Part shown: in pieces, positions 48,099-57,775 of the stretch
Layout: each line of letters starts with the position of its first letter
How positions within the stretch are numbered: the first letter of the stretch is position 1
Origin: Meira nashicola
Taxonomy: Eukaryota; Basidiomycota; Exobasidiomycetes; Exobasidiales; Brachybasidiaceae
Assembly (NCBI GenBank): GCA_001600355.1
Contig: BCJU01000004.1
Span: 1,901,865-1,961,900 of the forward strand
Direction: 5' to 3'
Length of the DNA stretch: 60,036 nt
Notes under the pieces: model-generated
The model's input: only the letters and a program-made list of their open reading frames with translations
What the model was told of the DNA's origin: nothing
Databases searched by the model: none
Program-made: the position numbers and the translations under genes

Positions 48099-50534
48099 AT
48101 GGCAATAGGACCGTTCAACAACAGTGAAGCAAAAATGAAGAGAAGAAGCGGATCATCATCATCAAAAAGAAAGATCAAATCGGTCAATAAACAAGAGATA
48201 CCCTCCTCTTCTTTGGCTTGGTCAGCTGTTCCTTTACCTTTAGAAGCAACAGCTCAAGCAGGACAAACTGATGCAGATTTCTTTCAAGGCTTCAGTTACG
48301 ATGATGCCGATTTTATGGGCTTAACAGAAGTTGAAGGCGTTGAAGTAGTTCGAGACAAAGATGGAATTGTGAAATTTGTTGTGGAAAAAGATGGATTGAA
48401 TGGCGCAACAAAAGGCAAAGGGAAAGCGACTGAATTGAAAAGTTTTGAACATGAAGAGCCACATCAGAGAAGCAGTAAGAGGCAAAAAATTCATCGAGAT
48501 CCTTCAAGTTCTCTTCCTCAAGCAATTGACATAGACTTGCCACATACAAACTTTGAGGATGACGATGACTCTGCAAATGACAAAGATGAAGGAAGCGATC
48601 AACAGAATTTGGATATAAATGCCGATTTTGCCTTACTTGCTGAAGATATTGAAGGTGAACATTCGAATAGTATCAAATGGACAAAAAATGACACGATCAA
48701 AAAGCTTCCTGCATGGAATAAACTACGAGTACGGCTACATCCTCTACTCTATCAATCATTGCATACTCTAAAGTTTGAGAGACCGACAAAAATTCAAGAA
48801 GAAACTTTACCAGTCTCCATAACAGAAAATGTGACCATTTCAGATAATAATCGTGACATCATTGGTGTGGCCCAAACAGGAAGCGGAAAGACATTAGCAT
48901 ATGGGCTACCTATTTTGCATTGGATCGCTTCACATTCTGTCGAAGATCGACAAATGCGTTTACTGAATGGTGTGCCAAAAGAAGAAATTTCAAGTAGGTT
49001 AAGCGCATTGATTCTGACTCCAACAAGAGAATTAGCTCTGCAAGTAGCAAAGCATCTCAGCACAATCATCGATTCTTCAAGCAGCGAGAAAAAGCGATGG
49101 GCAAGTATAGCGACTATAACAGGTGGTATGAGCGAAGATAAACAAAGGAGGATGTTACAAGGCTATCGTGGAAGAGGAGTGGATATAATTGTTGCTACTC
49201 CAGGCCGGCTATGGGAATTATGCCGAAGTGATGATGCTTTAGCAAGGAGAATAAAAACGACTCGTTTCTTAGTTGTCGATGAAGCAGACCGAATGATCGA
49301 AACCGGTCACTTTGCAGAAATGCAAAATATATTTTCACTCGTACAAAGAATTGAAGATGGTCAAGATCGAAATGAGAATGGTCAAGAAGGCATTCCAATA
49401 GCAAGAATTCTTGGTGGAGCCCATGATATGCAAACTTTTATATTTTCTGCTACCCTATCGAAAGATTTGCAACACAATTTGAAACGGGCAAATCGAATGA
49501 AAAGAAAGCGAAAGGGACAAAATGCTTCTACAGTAGAAGAATTATTGGAAGCGATTGATTTCAGAGATAATGATCCTTTCATGATCGATCAAAGTACCTC
49601 AACACGAATCGCTAGTAATGTTATGGAGGTAAAATCGGAATGCTTGGCAAAAGATAAAGATCTCTTTTTGTATTATTTCCTTCTTCGTTATCCGGGAAGG
49701 ACGCTAGTTTTTGTGAATGCTATCGACGGTATACGACGTTTACAACCTCTGTTGGAAAATTTGCAAATTTCCGTTCAACCTCTACACAGTCAATTGCAAC
49801 AAAAACAACGTCTGAAGAATATGGATCGCTTTCGATCTAATAAACAACCTTCAATCGGCGGAAGTGCGGTGCTCTTAGCAACAGACGTTGCAGCAAGAGG
49901 TTTAGACATTCCTGCTGTAGATCACGTTGTGCATTTTCAAATTCCAAGAACGGCTGATACATATGTACACAGGAGTGGTAGAACGGCAAGAGGAGGAAAA
50001 GAAGGCGTTTCATTGGCTTTAATTGAGCCGAGCGAGAAACGTGTTTGGCATGATTTGTGTAAAAGTTTACAACGTAAAGATGATTTAGCTTCCATGCCGA
50101 TAGAATACACTTTCCTTTCAGCATTGAAAGAGCGTGTCACATTGGCAAAACAAATTGATCAAGCGACGCATACTCAAAAGAAGGCTTCTCATGATGATGC
50201 TTGGTTGCGTAAATTAGCAGAAGAAGCAGAGATGGATTTGAGCGAAGTAGAAGAAGAAGGAGAAGATCGTTCACAAAGCAATAAAAAGGTCAATGAAACC
50301 AAATCTGTTCATAATCTGCGCTCTCGTTTGACTCAATTGATCAAAACACCATTGCGAGCCAGGGGAATAAGTGCGAAATACATCACCAGTGGCGATCGTG
50401 ACTTCGTTGATAGTCTTTTGGACGATCGTCACCATGGAAGCTTGATTGGATTACACAAGGCCACCTTACATGAAGATATACAACAACCGAAGATGAAAGA
50501 AAGAAAATCAAAGCAAAACGGAAAGCTTGGTTGA
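48099..50534 (+). CDS. MAK5: DEAD-box RNA helicase Mak5 (60S biogenesis)
   Basis: 811 residues from 48099. A later Met at 48135 (MKRRSGSSSSK) is an equally good start. Nucleolar helicase needed for 60S subunit maturation. The N-terminal linker shows SLAWSAVPLPLE and LTEVEGVEVVRD, typical of Mak5/DDX24. The helicase core has the Q motif FERPTKIQEETLP, motif I AQTGSGKT (258-265), LILTPTRELALQVAKH, ATPGRLWELC, the DEAD box VVDEADRMIE (Asp394 starts it), FSATLSK, and the C-terminal motifs LLATDVAARGLDIP and YVHRSGRTARGG. The C-terminal tail is Lys-rich. No introns. It is divergent from MSP1. Confidence 0.94.
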   Translation: MAIGPFNNSEAKMKRRSGSSSSKRKIKSVNKQEIPSSSLAWSAVPLPLEATAQAGQTDADFFQGFSYDDADFMGLTEVEGVEVVRDKDGIVKFVVEKDGLNGATKGKGKATELKSFEHEEPHQRSSKRQKIHRDPSSSLPQAIDIDLPHTNFEDDDDSANDKDEGSDQQNLDINADFALLAEDIEGEHSNSIKWTKNDTIKKLPAWNKLRVRLHPLLYQSLHTLKFERPTKIQEETLPVSITENVTISDNNRDIIGVAQTGSGKTLAYGLPILHWIASHSVEDRQMRLLNGVPKEEISSRLSALILTPTRELALQVAKHLSTIIDSSSSEKKRWASIATITGGMSEDKQRRMLQGYRGRGVDIIVATPGRLWELCRSDDALARRIKTTRFLVVDEADRMIETGHFAEMQNIFSLVQRIEDGQDRNENGQEGIPIARILGGAHDMQTFIFSATLSKDLQHNLKRANRMKRKRKGQNASTVEELLEAIDFRDNDPFMIDQSTSTRIASNVMEVKSECLAKDKDLFLYYFLLRYPGRTLVFVNAIDGIRRLQPLLENLQISVQPLHSQLQQKQRLKNMDRFRSNKQPSIGGSAVLLATDVAARGLDIPAVDHVVHFQIPRTADTYVHRSGRTARGGKEGVSLALIEPSEKRVWHDLCKSLQRKDDLASMPIEYTFLSALKERVTLAKQIDQATHTQKKASHDDAWLRKLAEEAEMDLSEVEEEGEDRSQSNKKVNETKSVHNLRSRLTQLIKTPLRARGISAKYITSGDRDFVDSLLDDRHHGSLIGLHKATLHEDIQQPKMKERKSKQNGKLG

Positions 50535-50647
50535 AATGGTCCTAAATACTTACAGATTTCTTATCTAAATCTCAATTTTCATTCAAAGAATATATCATTT
50601 GAATTCCATATATCTTCTATAATACATTGATTTGATTATTGATTGAT

Positions 50648-51201
50648 TTACACTTGCTTATCTCGTGCCTCAACAGATAATCCTCCTCCCATGTGAAGAG
50701 CATGATTATTATTCCGCAAATTTTCATCGCCATGAATTATTTTAGGTGTAATTTGTTCTAATCGTTCTCCTAATTTGAGCGTTGTCCATTTTACCACTCG
50801 AGGATCACTTTGTAAACGTGAAGAAAGTGTATTTAGCACTCTCGGATTCGTATCGAATTGCATTAAGAAATGATCACCTTCTGTATGCCATTGTTGATGC
50901 CTTCTTGCTCTTTGTGGTAATCTTCTACGACCCCAATATTGTGTTCCACGAACTGCACCTCCGTTATCGATTAATAATCTAGAAGTTGTACGAATTAAAT
51001 CGCGCAAAGGAGCCTAAAAGAATGATGTTAAAATGACAATCCTTATCATTAAATTTTTCCATCTTTTTCATCTTCAACTTACTGATTCGCTCGAACAAGC
51101 GGCTATGCAAAATAATTCGTAAAGACTGTGAATGTGTTCAAATTTGCAGTTAGAAAGGATGTGACTCTCGATTGTTTTTTTCAAAAGTGTACTTACGGCA
51201 T
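50648..51201 (-). CDS. MRP17: Mitochondrial small-subunit ribosomal protein bS6m (Mrp17), 3 exons with a 5-nt first coding exon
   Basis: I join, on the minus strand, 51201-51197, 51125-51083 and 51013-50648, giving 137 residues. The first coding exon is ATGCC only. It is spliced (GTAAGT at 51196, CAG before 51125) to TCTTTACGAATTA, giving MPLYELFCIAACSSES, the standard start of bS6. Exon 3 follows with APLRDLIRTTSRLLIDNGG and the conserved GTQYWGRRRLPQR. The rest is HFLMQFDTNPRVLNTL and DPRVVKWTTLKLGE. Introns are 71 and 69 bp. bS6m contacts bS18m on the small-subunit platform. The conserved N-terminal MPLYEL makes this exon reconstruction strong. It is divergent from VPH1. Confidence 0.92.
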
Positions 51202-51565
51202 TACCAATCCAATGATATAAGAGGAAATGAGTAGGTGTGATGATGATTGTGTGAATATTGATAAGAAAAGAATAATAGCCTAAAGCCAGTCAGAATTATG
51301 GAAAGAGGAAAAAGTACAAATCACGTGTTGCCTATTTCCATATGCCAGTGCGTTTGAATTTGGCGGCTTTAGTGCTGGACTTATTTATTCACAGGGGCTG
51401 TGAGAGTCCTTTACGCTTACGATACGATAGAACGATCGCTCGGCTCAACGCAACGCACGCCCCCTTTTTGCCTCGACCAACATCTCCTTCTTCCTTGCTA
51501 TCATACCCTTCATTAAACATTTCGCTCATTGTGGGGTTTCATTACAACGATCAAAGTTGCCCATC
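51202..51565. promoter_or_regulatory. Divergent promoter MRP17 / VPH1 with CACGTG
   Basis: 364 bp. CACGTG sits at 51322-51327, between the two start codons. CT-rich sequence precedes the VPH1 ATG. Confidence 0.45.
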
Positions 51566-54169
51566 ATGAGCGGTAATGTTGTTCAAGGAAATGAGAGCTT
51601 ATTTCGCTCAGCAGAAATGAGCTTAATTCAACTTTTCATTCCTTCTGAAGTGGCACATGCAACTGTAACCGAATTGGGTCAATTAGGCAACGTTCAATTT
51701 AAAGATTTAAATCCAGACGTTACGCCTTTTCAACGTTCGTTTGTTTCTGATATTCGTAGAATTGATGAAATGGAACGTAGAATTCGATTTTTATACAATC
51801 AAATGGATAAAGAATCCGTTCCTGTTCGACCTTTAGAATCCGCTTTACCTTTTGTCAATTTATCCAATCAAGATAATCAACGTGGACCGCAATTAATCGA
51901 AGATCTTTCTGTAAGACTTCGTGAACATGAAGAACGATTAGCACAAATGAACGATAGCTATGATCAATTACAAAAGCGATTATTGGAACTCGAAGAAGCT
52001 AGACATGTTTTACGCGAAACTGCCGTCTTTTTCGAACAAGCAGAAGGAAGACACGAAGCAACACGATCCTCTTTCGAAGATGATGCTAATGCACCATTAT
52101 TAGATGACGTTGAAGCACGCGGTTTAAGTTCACAAAGAGAAGAAGGCGCAGGTTACGGAACAATCGATCTCGAATTCGTAGCAGGCACGATTGATCGAAG
52201 CCGAATGGCAACATTCGAACGTATCCTTTGGCGTGTTTTACGAGGTAATTTGTACATGAATTACGCCGAGATTGAAGAACCATTCAATGATCCTACAAAG
52301 GAAGAACCTATTCGTAAAAACGTCTTTATCATCTTCGCCCACGGCAATGAACTTTTGACCAAGATTCGCAAAATTAGTGAAAGCATGGGTGGCACATTAT
52401 ATCCGATCGATAGCAACGCTGATAAAAGAGAAGAAAGTTTACGTGAAGTTACAGATCGAATCGAAGATCTCAATAATGTCCTATACTCTACCAGCGCTAC
52501 CCGTAGAACAGAATTGGTGAAAGTTGCTGAAACTTTGAGCGCATGGTCTGATGTAACAAGAAAGGAGAAGCTCATTTTCGGTACTATGAATTTGTTCAAC
52601 TACGATCCTAATCGTAAAACTCTCATCGCAGAAGGATGGTGTCCCACTTCTGGTTTAGGATCAATTCATCTTGCTCTAGAACGTGCTACTGAACAATCTG
52701 GTACCTCTGTTTCAGCTGTTCTACAAGTTTTAAAGACGAGCGAAAAGCCGCCAACTTATCACTTGACAAACAAATTCTCAAGTGGATTTCAATCCCTCAT
52801 TGATGCTTACGGAGTCGCTACTTATCAAGAAGTCAATCCTGGTCTATTCACTGTCATCACTTTCCCTTTCTTGTTTGCTGTCATGTTTGGTGATATTGGA
52901 CACGGCTTTATCATGTTCTTGTCTGCTTTTGCTATGATCATGTACGAGAAAAAGCTGGCAAAAGGCTTGGACGAAATCACAAACATGTTCTTTTACGGTC
53001 GTTATATCATTTTGATGATGGGTTTGTTTTCGATCTTTACCGGTTTGATGTATAACGACATCTTTTCCAAGTCTATGCACCTCTTCAAATCCGGCTGGGA
53101 TTGGCCAAAGGATTCTAACAGCAAAGATTTAAAGGCAATTTCCAACGGCGGTGTTTATCCTATTGGTTTGGATCCGTTGTGGCATGGAGCGAACAATCAA
53201 TTGCTCTTTACCAATTCGCTCAAAATGAAAATGTCTGTCATTTTGGGAGTCTTGCACATGTCCTTCTCTTTGTGTTTGGTGATTCCCAACTCAATTCACT
53301 TCAAGAAACCTGTGATGTTCTTTGGTGAATTTTTACCCAAGATGATCTTTTTGCAATCTATCTTTGGTTATTTGGTGTTCACCATCCTTTACAAGTGGAG
53401 CATTGATTGGTATGAAACGGATGCAAACGGAACTGTTTTCCGCAACAATCCACCAGGATTGTTGAATATGCTCATTTACATGTTCCTCAAACCAGGCCAG
53501 GTTGAAAAGGGTCAAGAATTATATCCACTTCAAGGTTTAGTACAATCTTTACTTTTATTGATCGCATTTATATGTATTCCATGGATGTTAACTGTTAAGC
53601 CTTATGCTGAATACAAGGAACATCAACAACGTCAAGGTCAAGGTTATCACACAGTAGGCAATGAAGGTGCCGAACGTCCAGACCTCTACCGTGATGAAGA
53701 AGATGATGACGAAGGCGAAGGCCATACCGTTCAACAGAGTGGCAATCACAATCAAGGAAATGGAAACGCACATGGAGGAGACGGAGACGATGAACATGGA
53801 GAATTCGTTTTGGGTGAAGTGATTATTCATCAAGTAATTGAAACAATTGAATTCGTTTTAGGTACAATCTCTCAAACTGCCAGTTATCTTCGTTTGTGGG
53901 CATTAAGTTTAGCACATGCTCAATTGAGTGAAGTTGCATGGACGATGACGATCAATAATGTTTTCGGAATCGGAGGTATTACTGGGGTGATTGCTGCCGT
54001 TCTTGGCTTTGCTGTTTGGTTTTCACTCAGTATTGCTGTTTTGGTTTTAATGGAAGGTTTGAGTGCATTCTTGCATGCATTGCGTTTGCATTGGGTTGAA
54101 GGTTGCTCTAAGCATTATATGGCAACAGGATACGCATTCCGCCCTTTGACTTTCGATCAAGAAGAATAA
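51566..54169 (+). CDS. VPH1: V-type H+-ATPase subunit a (Vph1)
   Basis: 867 residues from the first in-frame ATG (51566, MSGNVVQGNESLFRSAEMS). Proton-translocating V0 subunit a that acidifies vacuole and Golgi. The N-terminal cytosolic half starts with LIQLFIPSEVAHATVTELG and a long coiled-coil stretch (about 55-145). The membrane half begins near TVITFPFLFAVMFGDIGHG. The essential buried Arg is Arg776 in TASYLRLWALSLAHAQLS, equivalent to yeast Vph1 Arg735. The last helices are followed by VEGCSKHYMATGYAFRPL. An acidic, His/Asn/Gly-rich loop of about 60 residues (around 710-755) sits before the Arg helix. Vph1 and Stv1 forms cannot be separated by eye; length and sequence favour the single fungal subunit a. 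Confidence 0.95.
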   Translation: MSGNVVQGNESLFRSAEMSLIQLFIPSEVAHATVTELGQLGNVQFKDLNPDVTPFQRSFVSDIRRIDEMERRIRFLYNQMDKESVPVRPLESALPFVNLSNQDNQRGPQLIEDLSVRLREHEERLAQMNDSYDQLQKRLLELEEARHVLRETAVFFEQAEGRHEATRSSFEDDANAPLLDDVEARGLSSQREEGAGYGTIDLEFVAGTIDRSRMATFERILWRVLRGNLYMNYAEIEEPFNDPTKEEPIRKNVFIIFAHGNELLTKIRKISESMGGTLYPIDSNADKREESLREVTDRIEDLNNVLYSTSATRRTELVKVAETLSAWSDVTRKEKLIFGTMNLFNYDPNRKTLIAEGWCPTSGLGSIHLALERATEQSGTSVSAVLQVLKTSEKPPTYHLTNKFSSGFQSLIDAYGVATYQEVNPGLFTVITFPFLFAVMFGDIGHGFIMFLSAFAMIMYEKKLAKGLDEITNMFFYGRYIILMMGLFSIFTGLMYNDIFSKSMHLFKSGWDWPKDSNSKDLKAISNGGVYPIGLDPLWHGANNQLLFTNSLKMKMSVILGVLHMSFSLCLVIPNSIHFKKPVMFFGEFLPKMIFLQSIFGYLVFTILYKWSIDWYETDANGTVFRNNPPGLLNMLIYMFLKPGQVEKGQELYPLQGLVQSLLLLIAFICIPWMLTVKPYAEYKEHQQRQGQGYHTVGNEGAERPDLYRDEEDDDEGEGHTVQQSGNHNQGNGNAHGGDGDDEHGEFVLGEVIIHQVIETIEFVLGTISQTASYLRLWALSLAHAQLSEVAWTMTINNVFGIGGITGVIAAVLGFAVWFSLSIAVLVLMEGLSAFLHALRLHWVEGCSKHYMATGYAFRPLTFDQEE

Positions 54170-54233
54170 GGAAAAGATTTATAGATATTCATACAATCAC
54201 TCATAATCTCTCATTACAACAGGAAAACATTTT

Positions 54234-55049
54234 TCATCCTTCTAATATACGTAATAATTTAAGCCATGATGACCAAATGCTTACTTGTGCTCCCAATCGG
54301 ACTTGATCGAAAGCCTGTTTCCAGACAAGAACATTGTAAGCTTTATTCCTTTTAGCATTAGCCTTGAGCCAGGTTGCGTAAAAGTCTGATTCGCTTGAAG
54401 GTGCGGAGATCTCTTCTGTTTTGGGTACTTTAACCAATGCATTTTCTTCAACAGCTTCCTTTGCAGAATTGCTCAAGTTACTTTGTGACCAAGCTTGCAT
54501 ATCACGGCTGAAGCGAGTATTGTTATCCCTCCAAAATCGTTGAGTAGTAGTATCTGTTGTCAATTTGCTTAGTCTTAACTTCATATCTACCTCTTCAACA
54601 CGATCGCATACATGATCAACATATTCGCGATATAAACGAAACATACCAAGTCCTTTTGGTTTTTGTTGAGAAGTTGAAAATTTACTGCTGGCTGTTTGAT
54701 GAAATTCATGAGGAGAGTAAGGATGCGGTTGTTGCTGTTGTAGGATGTTGACGGAAGTAGAAGAAGCGGATTTCGTTCTCTTACGATCTAAAGATTGTCG
54801 AGGAGCATAGATCATCGGACGAATATTTGATATTGAATCGGGCGGTCCTACTAAGTCAACTTTATTAGCATCAAGATTATCCGAACGATTTTTTGATAAC
54901 CTTTTCGGGGTGGAGGAGGTAGAGCTTGATTCACCTTGCAAATTTTGCCTAGATGCTATCATACTTGTAGAATGCATAAATCTTTTTTGTACAGCTCGAA
55001 GCTGAGAACGTATTATTATCGCCTCTTGTCTTTTACCAATCATGTTCAT
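54234..55049 (-). CDS. COA8: Putative cytochrome c oxidase assembly factor COA8 (APOPT1-like)
   Basis: 271 residues. The N-terminus (SQLRAVQKRFMHSTSMIAS) is a clear mitochondrial presequence. The core shows VDLVGPPDSISNIRPMIY, which matches the IGPPD...SN-RP signature of COA8. A helix with RFWRDNNTRFSRDMQAW matches the FW..N..F..E segment, and the C-terminal part is DFYATWLKANAKRNKAYN...W. COA8 protects and promotes complex IV assembly in animals. Low-complexity Ser/Gln/His segments between the motifs are fungal additions. Recognition rests on spaced motifs, so confidence is moderate. It is tail-to-tail with VPH1 (64 bp). Confidence 0.75.
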   Translation of the reverse strand: MNMIGKRQEAIIIRSQLRAVQKRFMHSTSMIASRQNLQGESSSTSSTPKRLSKNRSDNLDANKVDLVGPPDSISNIRPMIYAPRQSLDRKRTKSASSTSVNILQQQQPHPYSPHEFHQTASSKFSTSQQKPKGLGMFRLYREYVDHVCDRVEEVDMKLRLSKLTTDTTTQRFWRDNNTRFSRDMQAWSQSNLSNSAKEAVEENALVKVPKTEEISAPSSESDFYATWLKANAKRNKAYNVLVWKQAFDQVRLGAQVSIWSSWLKLLRILEG

Positions 55050-55342
55050 TTAAAGTATGCTATAATAAGGTTGTGATGAAGCAAGATGAACAAATGCTCT
55101 CGGGAGAAAGTGATATTTGCAGGTCATATACATAAATTATAATTATAATGCACGTGTGATAAAGAAGCCCTGTGCGTAATTTTTGCATCACGCTAATGCA
55201 AAAGATGCGCTTCTAAGCAGAGTAATTGAATTATAATTTGACAGATGTCTAGCAAAGCGTGGAAGAAAAAAAAACCTCTTCTTCTCCTCTCCTTTTGACT
55301 TTACCTGGTCCGACTCTTCCCAAAATAAAAGAAAAGTCATCT
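55050..55342. promoter_or_regulatory. Divergent region COA8 / HTH protein with CACGTG
   Basis: 293 bp with CACGTG at 55151-55156. An ATG at 55245 opens a short frame that stops after 17 codons (an upstream ORF, MSSKAWKKKK...). The HTH protein frame is open from a GTG at 55259. Confidence 0.4.
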
Positions 55343-55945
55343 ATGCCAAATAGTACTTCTACTACAACATCAACTGAAAATAATGGCATCATTCAACGTA
55401 GACCTGATCGAAGTTTTGGTGAAACGACGATAGAAGAACGAAATCGAATCGTTGGACGATTTCAAGCAGGGCAATCGTTCAATCAAATAGCAAAGCAAAC
55501 TGGCGTTTCTTGTTCATCTGTAAGTAGATTGATTGCCAGGTTTCAAAAGACTGGAAGTGTAGAAAATAAACCTAGAAAAGGAAGACCATCGATAACAGGT
55601 GAATCAGACCGAAATGCATTAATAGAAATTGGACGACGTTCGAATCGCCAATGGAATTTTGAAAAAGTATTAAAGGAATATCATGATCAAGGTAACGTTC
55701 AAATTAGTGAAACGAATGCAAGAAGGATCCTTAGAGATGCAAAGATTAAATTAAATCGATCAAGAATGGGTCCAGAAAAGGGTTTTAAGCAAAAACGTTT
55801 ATTAACAGCTCAGAATCAAATCGATACGATTCCTTCCAATTTGAACGACGATCAATCTACACAACCTTTTCAATCGAATACGGTTTCTCAATTGCTCAAT
55901 CCATCTGTAGATTCATCATCTTCCTCTTCTTATCATCAACGATAA
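55343..55945 (+). CDS. Tc1/mariner-type bipartite DNA-binding domain protein without a catalytic domain
   Basis: 200 residues from the first in-frame ATG (55343). The first helix-turn-helix reads RNRIVGRFQAGQSFNQIAKQ, then TGVSCSSVSRLIARFQKTGS. It is followed by the hook RKGRPSITGESDRNALIEI and a second helical unit ending SETNARRILRDAKIKLNRSR. This is the layout of the Tc1 transposase N-terminal paired-like domain. The DDE/D catalytic core is absent: a polar Gln/Ser-rich tail runs to the stop after about 60 residues. No inverted terminal repeats were seen beside it. It is either a domesticated regulator or a truncated remnant that still has an open frame. Start is uncertain because the frame opens with GTG at 55259. 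Confidence 0.7.
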   Translation: MPNSTSTTTSTENNGIIQRRPDRSFGETTIEERNRIVGRFQAGQSFNQIAKQTGVSCSSVSRLIARFQKTGSVENKPRKGRPSITGESDRNALIEIGRRSNRQWNFEKVLKEYHDQGNVQISETNARRILRDAKIKLNRSRMGPEKGFKQKRLLTAQNQIDTIPSNLNDDQSTQPFQSNTVSQLLNPSVDSSSSSSYHQR

Positions 55946-56080
55946 AGCACAACACTTCTTTTCGAATTTTGAATCTCGATCCAGGTACAAAGATATTATT
56001 AGCACGAATCAAAAATTAAACTTTGCCTGTCAATATGTGACATACCCAATTTCACGCGTCAAGAATTCTCCGCATATATG

Positions 56081-56099
56081 CATGCATATACGCACGCGT
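56081..56099. repeat. 19-bp motif shared with 57817-57835
   Basis: CATGCATATACGCACGCGT here and CATGCATATACGCACACGT at 57817-57835 differ at one base. They flank the MOCS2B gene and the PEX1 remnant in direct orientation. Confidence 0.6.
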
Positions 56100-56161
56100 T
56101 TTGTATTTTATCTTCTACATCCTTCTCCTTGTATTCATCATTAATTCCTTTTTGATCATCA

Positions 56162-56788
56162 ATGTCAGCCATATTATCAAAAGTGAAGGCAAATGTATGG
56201 GAAAAAGTTGCAGGTGAAGGATTTGAAGAGACAAAAATAGAACAACGAGATGAAGAATTCGATGAATTGATCGAATTTGGTGATCGGATATTGTTGACGT
56301 ATAATGAATTGGATGAAAGGTTGGCATTAAAACATGTCAACGATCACAGTGCAGGTGCAAGCGTTTTATTTGTAGGAACGACAAGGAACGAATTTGAAGG
56401 TAAATCAGTTCAAAAGCTAGAATATACAGCTTATTCTTCCCTTGCTCGTAAACTTATGCAAAAATTGATCAAAGATGGACGTGAAAAGTTTGAAAATACT
56501 ACGGATACCGGTCACGACATACAGCAATCAGGTCATCATCAAAATGCATACAATGAAATTAAGCGAGTCTATTTGGCACATAGGCTAGGAAATGTTGGAA
56601 CAGGAGAGGCATCTATTTTAGTTTGCGTTTCTAGTGCTCATCGTAAAGCAGCTTTCGATTTATGCGAGGAAATTTTAGAAGAAGTTAAACGGCAAGTGCC
56701 AATTTGGAAAAAAGAAATCTATGATGGAACACATGCAGGCTTAGCCGAATGGAAAGCTAATTCACGATCTCATTGGAATAAAGGATAA
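56162..56788 (+). CDS. MOCS2B: Molybdopterin synthase large (catalytic) subunit, MoaE/MOCS2B type
   Basis: 208 residues. With the small MoaD-like subunit it adds two sulfurs to precursor Z to make molybdopterin. The MoaE fold is clear: ASVLFVGTTRNEFEGKSVQKLEYTAY, RVYLAHRLGNVGTGEASILV, VSSAHRKAAFDLCEEILEEV and the active-site lysines in VPIWKKEIYDG. The tail HAGLAEWKANSR has the family's usual pattern. Residues 1-60 are a fungal extension, with an acidic stretch. No intron is needed. Presence implies the organism makes molybdenum cofactor, for example for nitrate reductase or sulfite oxidase. It lies upstream of the PEX1 remnant. Confidence 0.93.
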   Translation: MSAILSKVKANVWEKVAGEGFEETKIEQRDEEFDELIEFGDRILLTYNELDERLALKHVNDHSAGASVLFVGTTRNEFEGKSVQKLEYTAYSSLARKLMQKLIKDGREKFENTTDTGHDIQQSGHHQNAYNEIKRVYLAHRLGNVGTGEASILVCVSSAHRKAAFDLCEEILEEVKRQVPIWKKEIYDGTHAGLAEWKANSRSHWNKG

Positions 56789-56854
56789 TCATTAAATCAT
56801 AGCAATGTACCCGTTCATCTATGAATAGTTTACAATTTTGATGATCTTGAATGA

Positions 56855-57775
56855 GCAAAGACTGATTCGATAACGCTCTTAGCTGGTGCAGTAGCAAGGG
56901 AATGTGGATTCAACTTCATCGGCGTCAAAGGTCCTGAAAATTTGAACAAGTACATTGGTGCAAGTGAAAAGAGTGTAAGAGATTTGTTTGATCTTGCTCA
57001 AGCTGCAAAGCCTTGTGTTTTATTCTTTGATGAATTCGATTCGATCGCAGTTAAACGTGGACATGATTCAGCAGGTGTTACTGATCGGGACCTAATGTGA
57101 TCGAGTCAGCTTTGTTGAGACCGGATCGGTTAGATAAGTCTTTTTTGTGCGATTTGCCGAATGAAGAAGATCGATTGGATATTTTGCAAGTACTTTGTGG
57201 AAGTAATCGTATTCGTTTGTCTGAAGATGTTGATTTGAAAGCATGGGCTAAGCGTACACAAGGTTTCAGTGGTGCTGATCTGCAAGCATTGGTATACAGT
57301 GCTAATTTGGAAGCTACTCACGAAGTAATGAATGCAGTGAAGAATTTCGATGAGGAAAAGAAGGGATCTAATGGAGATACTAATGAAGGCGAAAGTGGTA
57401 CAAATGCACCCAATACGTTTCGTCAATTTTGGAGGTTCTAAGAAAGGAAAGTCGACAACTTTGAGTGGAGCAGAAAAGCAAGCATTGCAACGAAGGATGG
57501 AATTGATTCTTAACAATTCACGTCAAAATGTGAATGGAAGCATTGAAGAAGAATTGACACAACAAAATACGAGTGTAGAAAAGAGAAAGGATAATTCTGT
57601 CTTGGTTACTGAAGCACAATTACAACGTTGCTTGCGCTCAACACGACAGAGTGTACCGCCCGAAGAAGCCAAAAGGTTAAAAAATATTTATCAACAACAC
57701 ATTGGTGAAAGAAGCGGAGAATTTCCAGATGGAGAAGCGAGTAACGAGGTTGGAGCTCGACAATTTTTGATGTAA
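56855..57775 (+). pseudogene. PEX1: PEX1 remnant (second AAA domain onward), truncated and frameshifted
   Basis: Peroxin 1 is an AAA ATPase that recycles the peroxisomal import receptor with Pex6. The remnant starts abruptly at the second Walker A (only AKT remains). It continues [38 protein letters not shown] and [21 protein letters not shown] (Walker B) to VTDR. About 28 codons are then missing, and the frame jumps to [15 protein letters not shown] and KRTQGFSGADLQALVYSA. A second shift near 57405 restores RFVNFGGSKKGKS and the usual end RSGEFPDGEASNEVG. Neither jump has splice signals. The N-terminal domain and first AAA domain are absent. An intact PEX1 probably exists elsewhere. No product is likely. 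Confidence 0.88.

Noticed and set aside
57097..57775. The two open frames after 57097 as one or two small intact genes
   Set aside because: Both are consecutive pieces of the Pex1 C-terminal half in different frames, without their own start context or complete domain.
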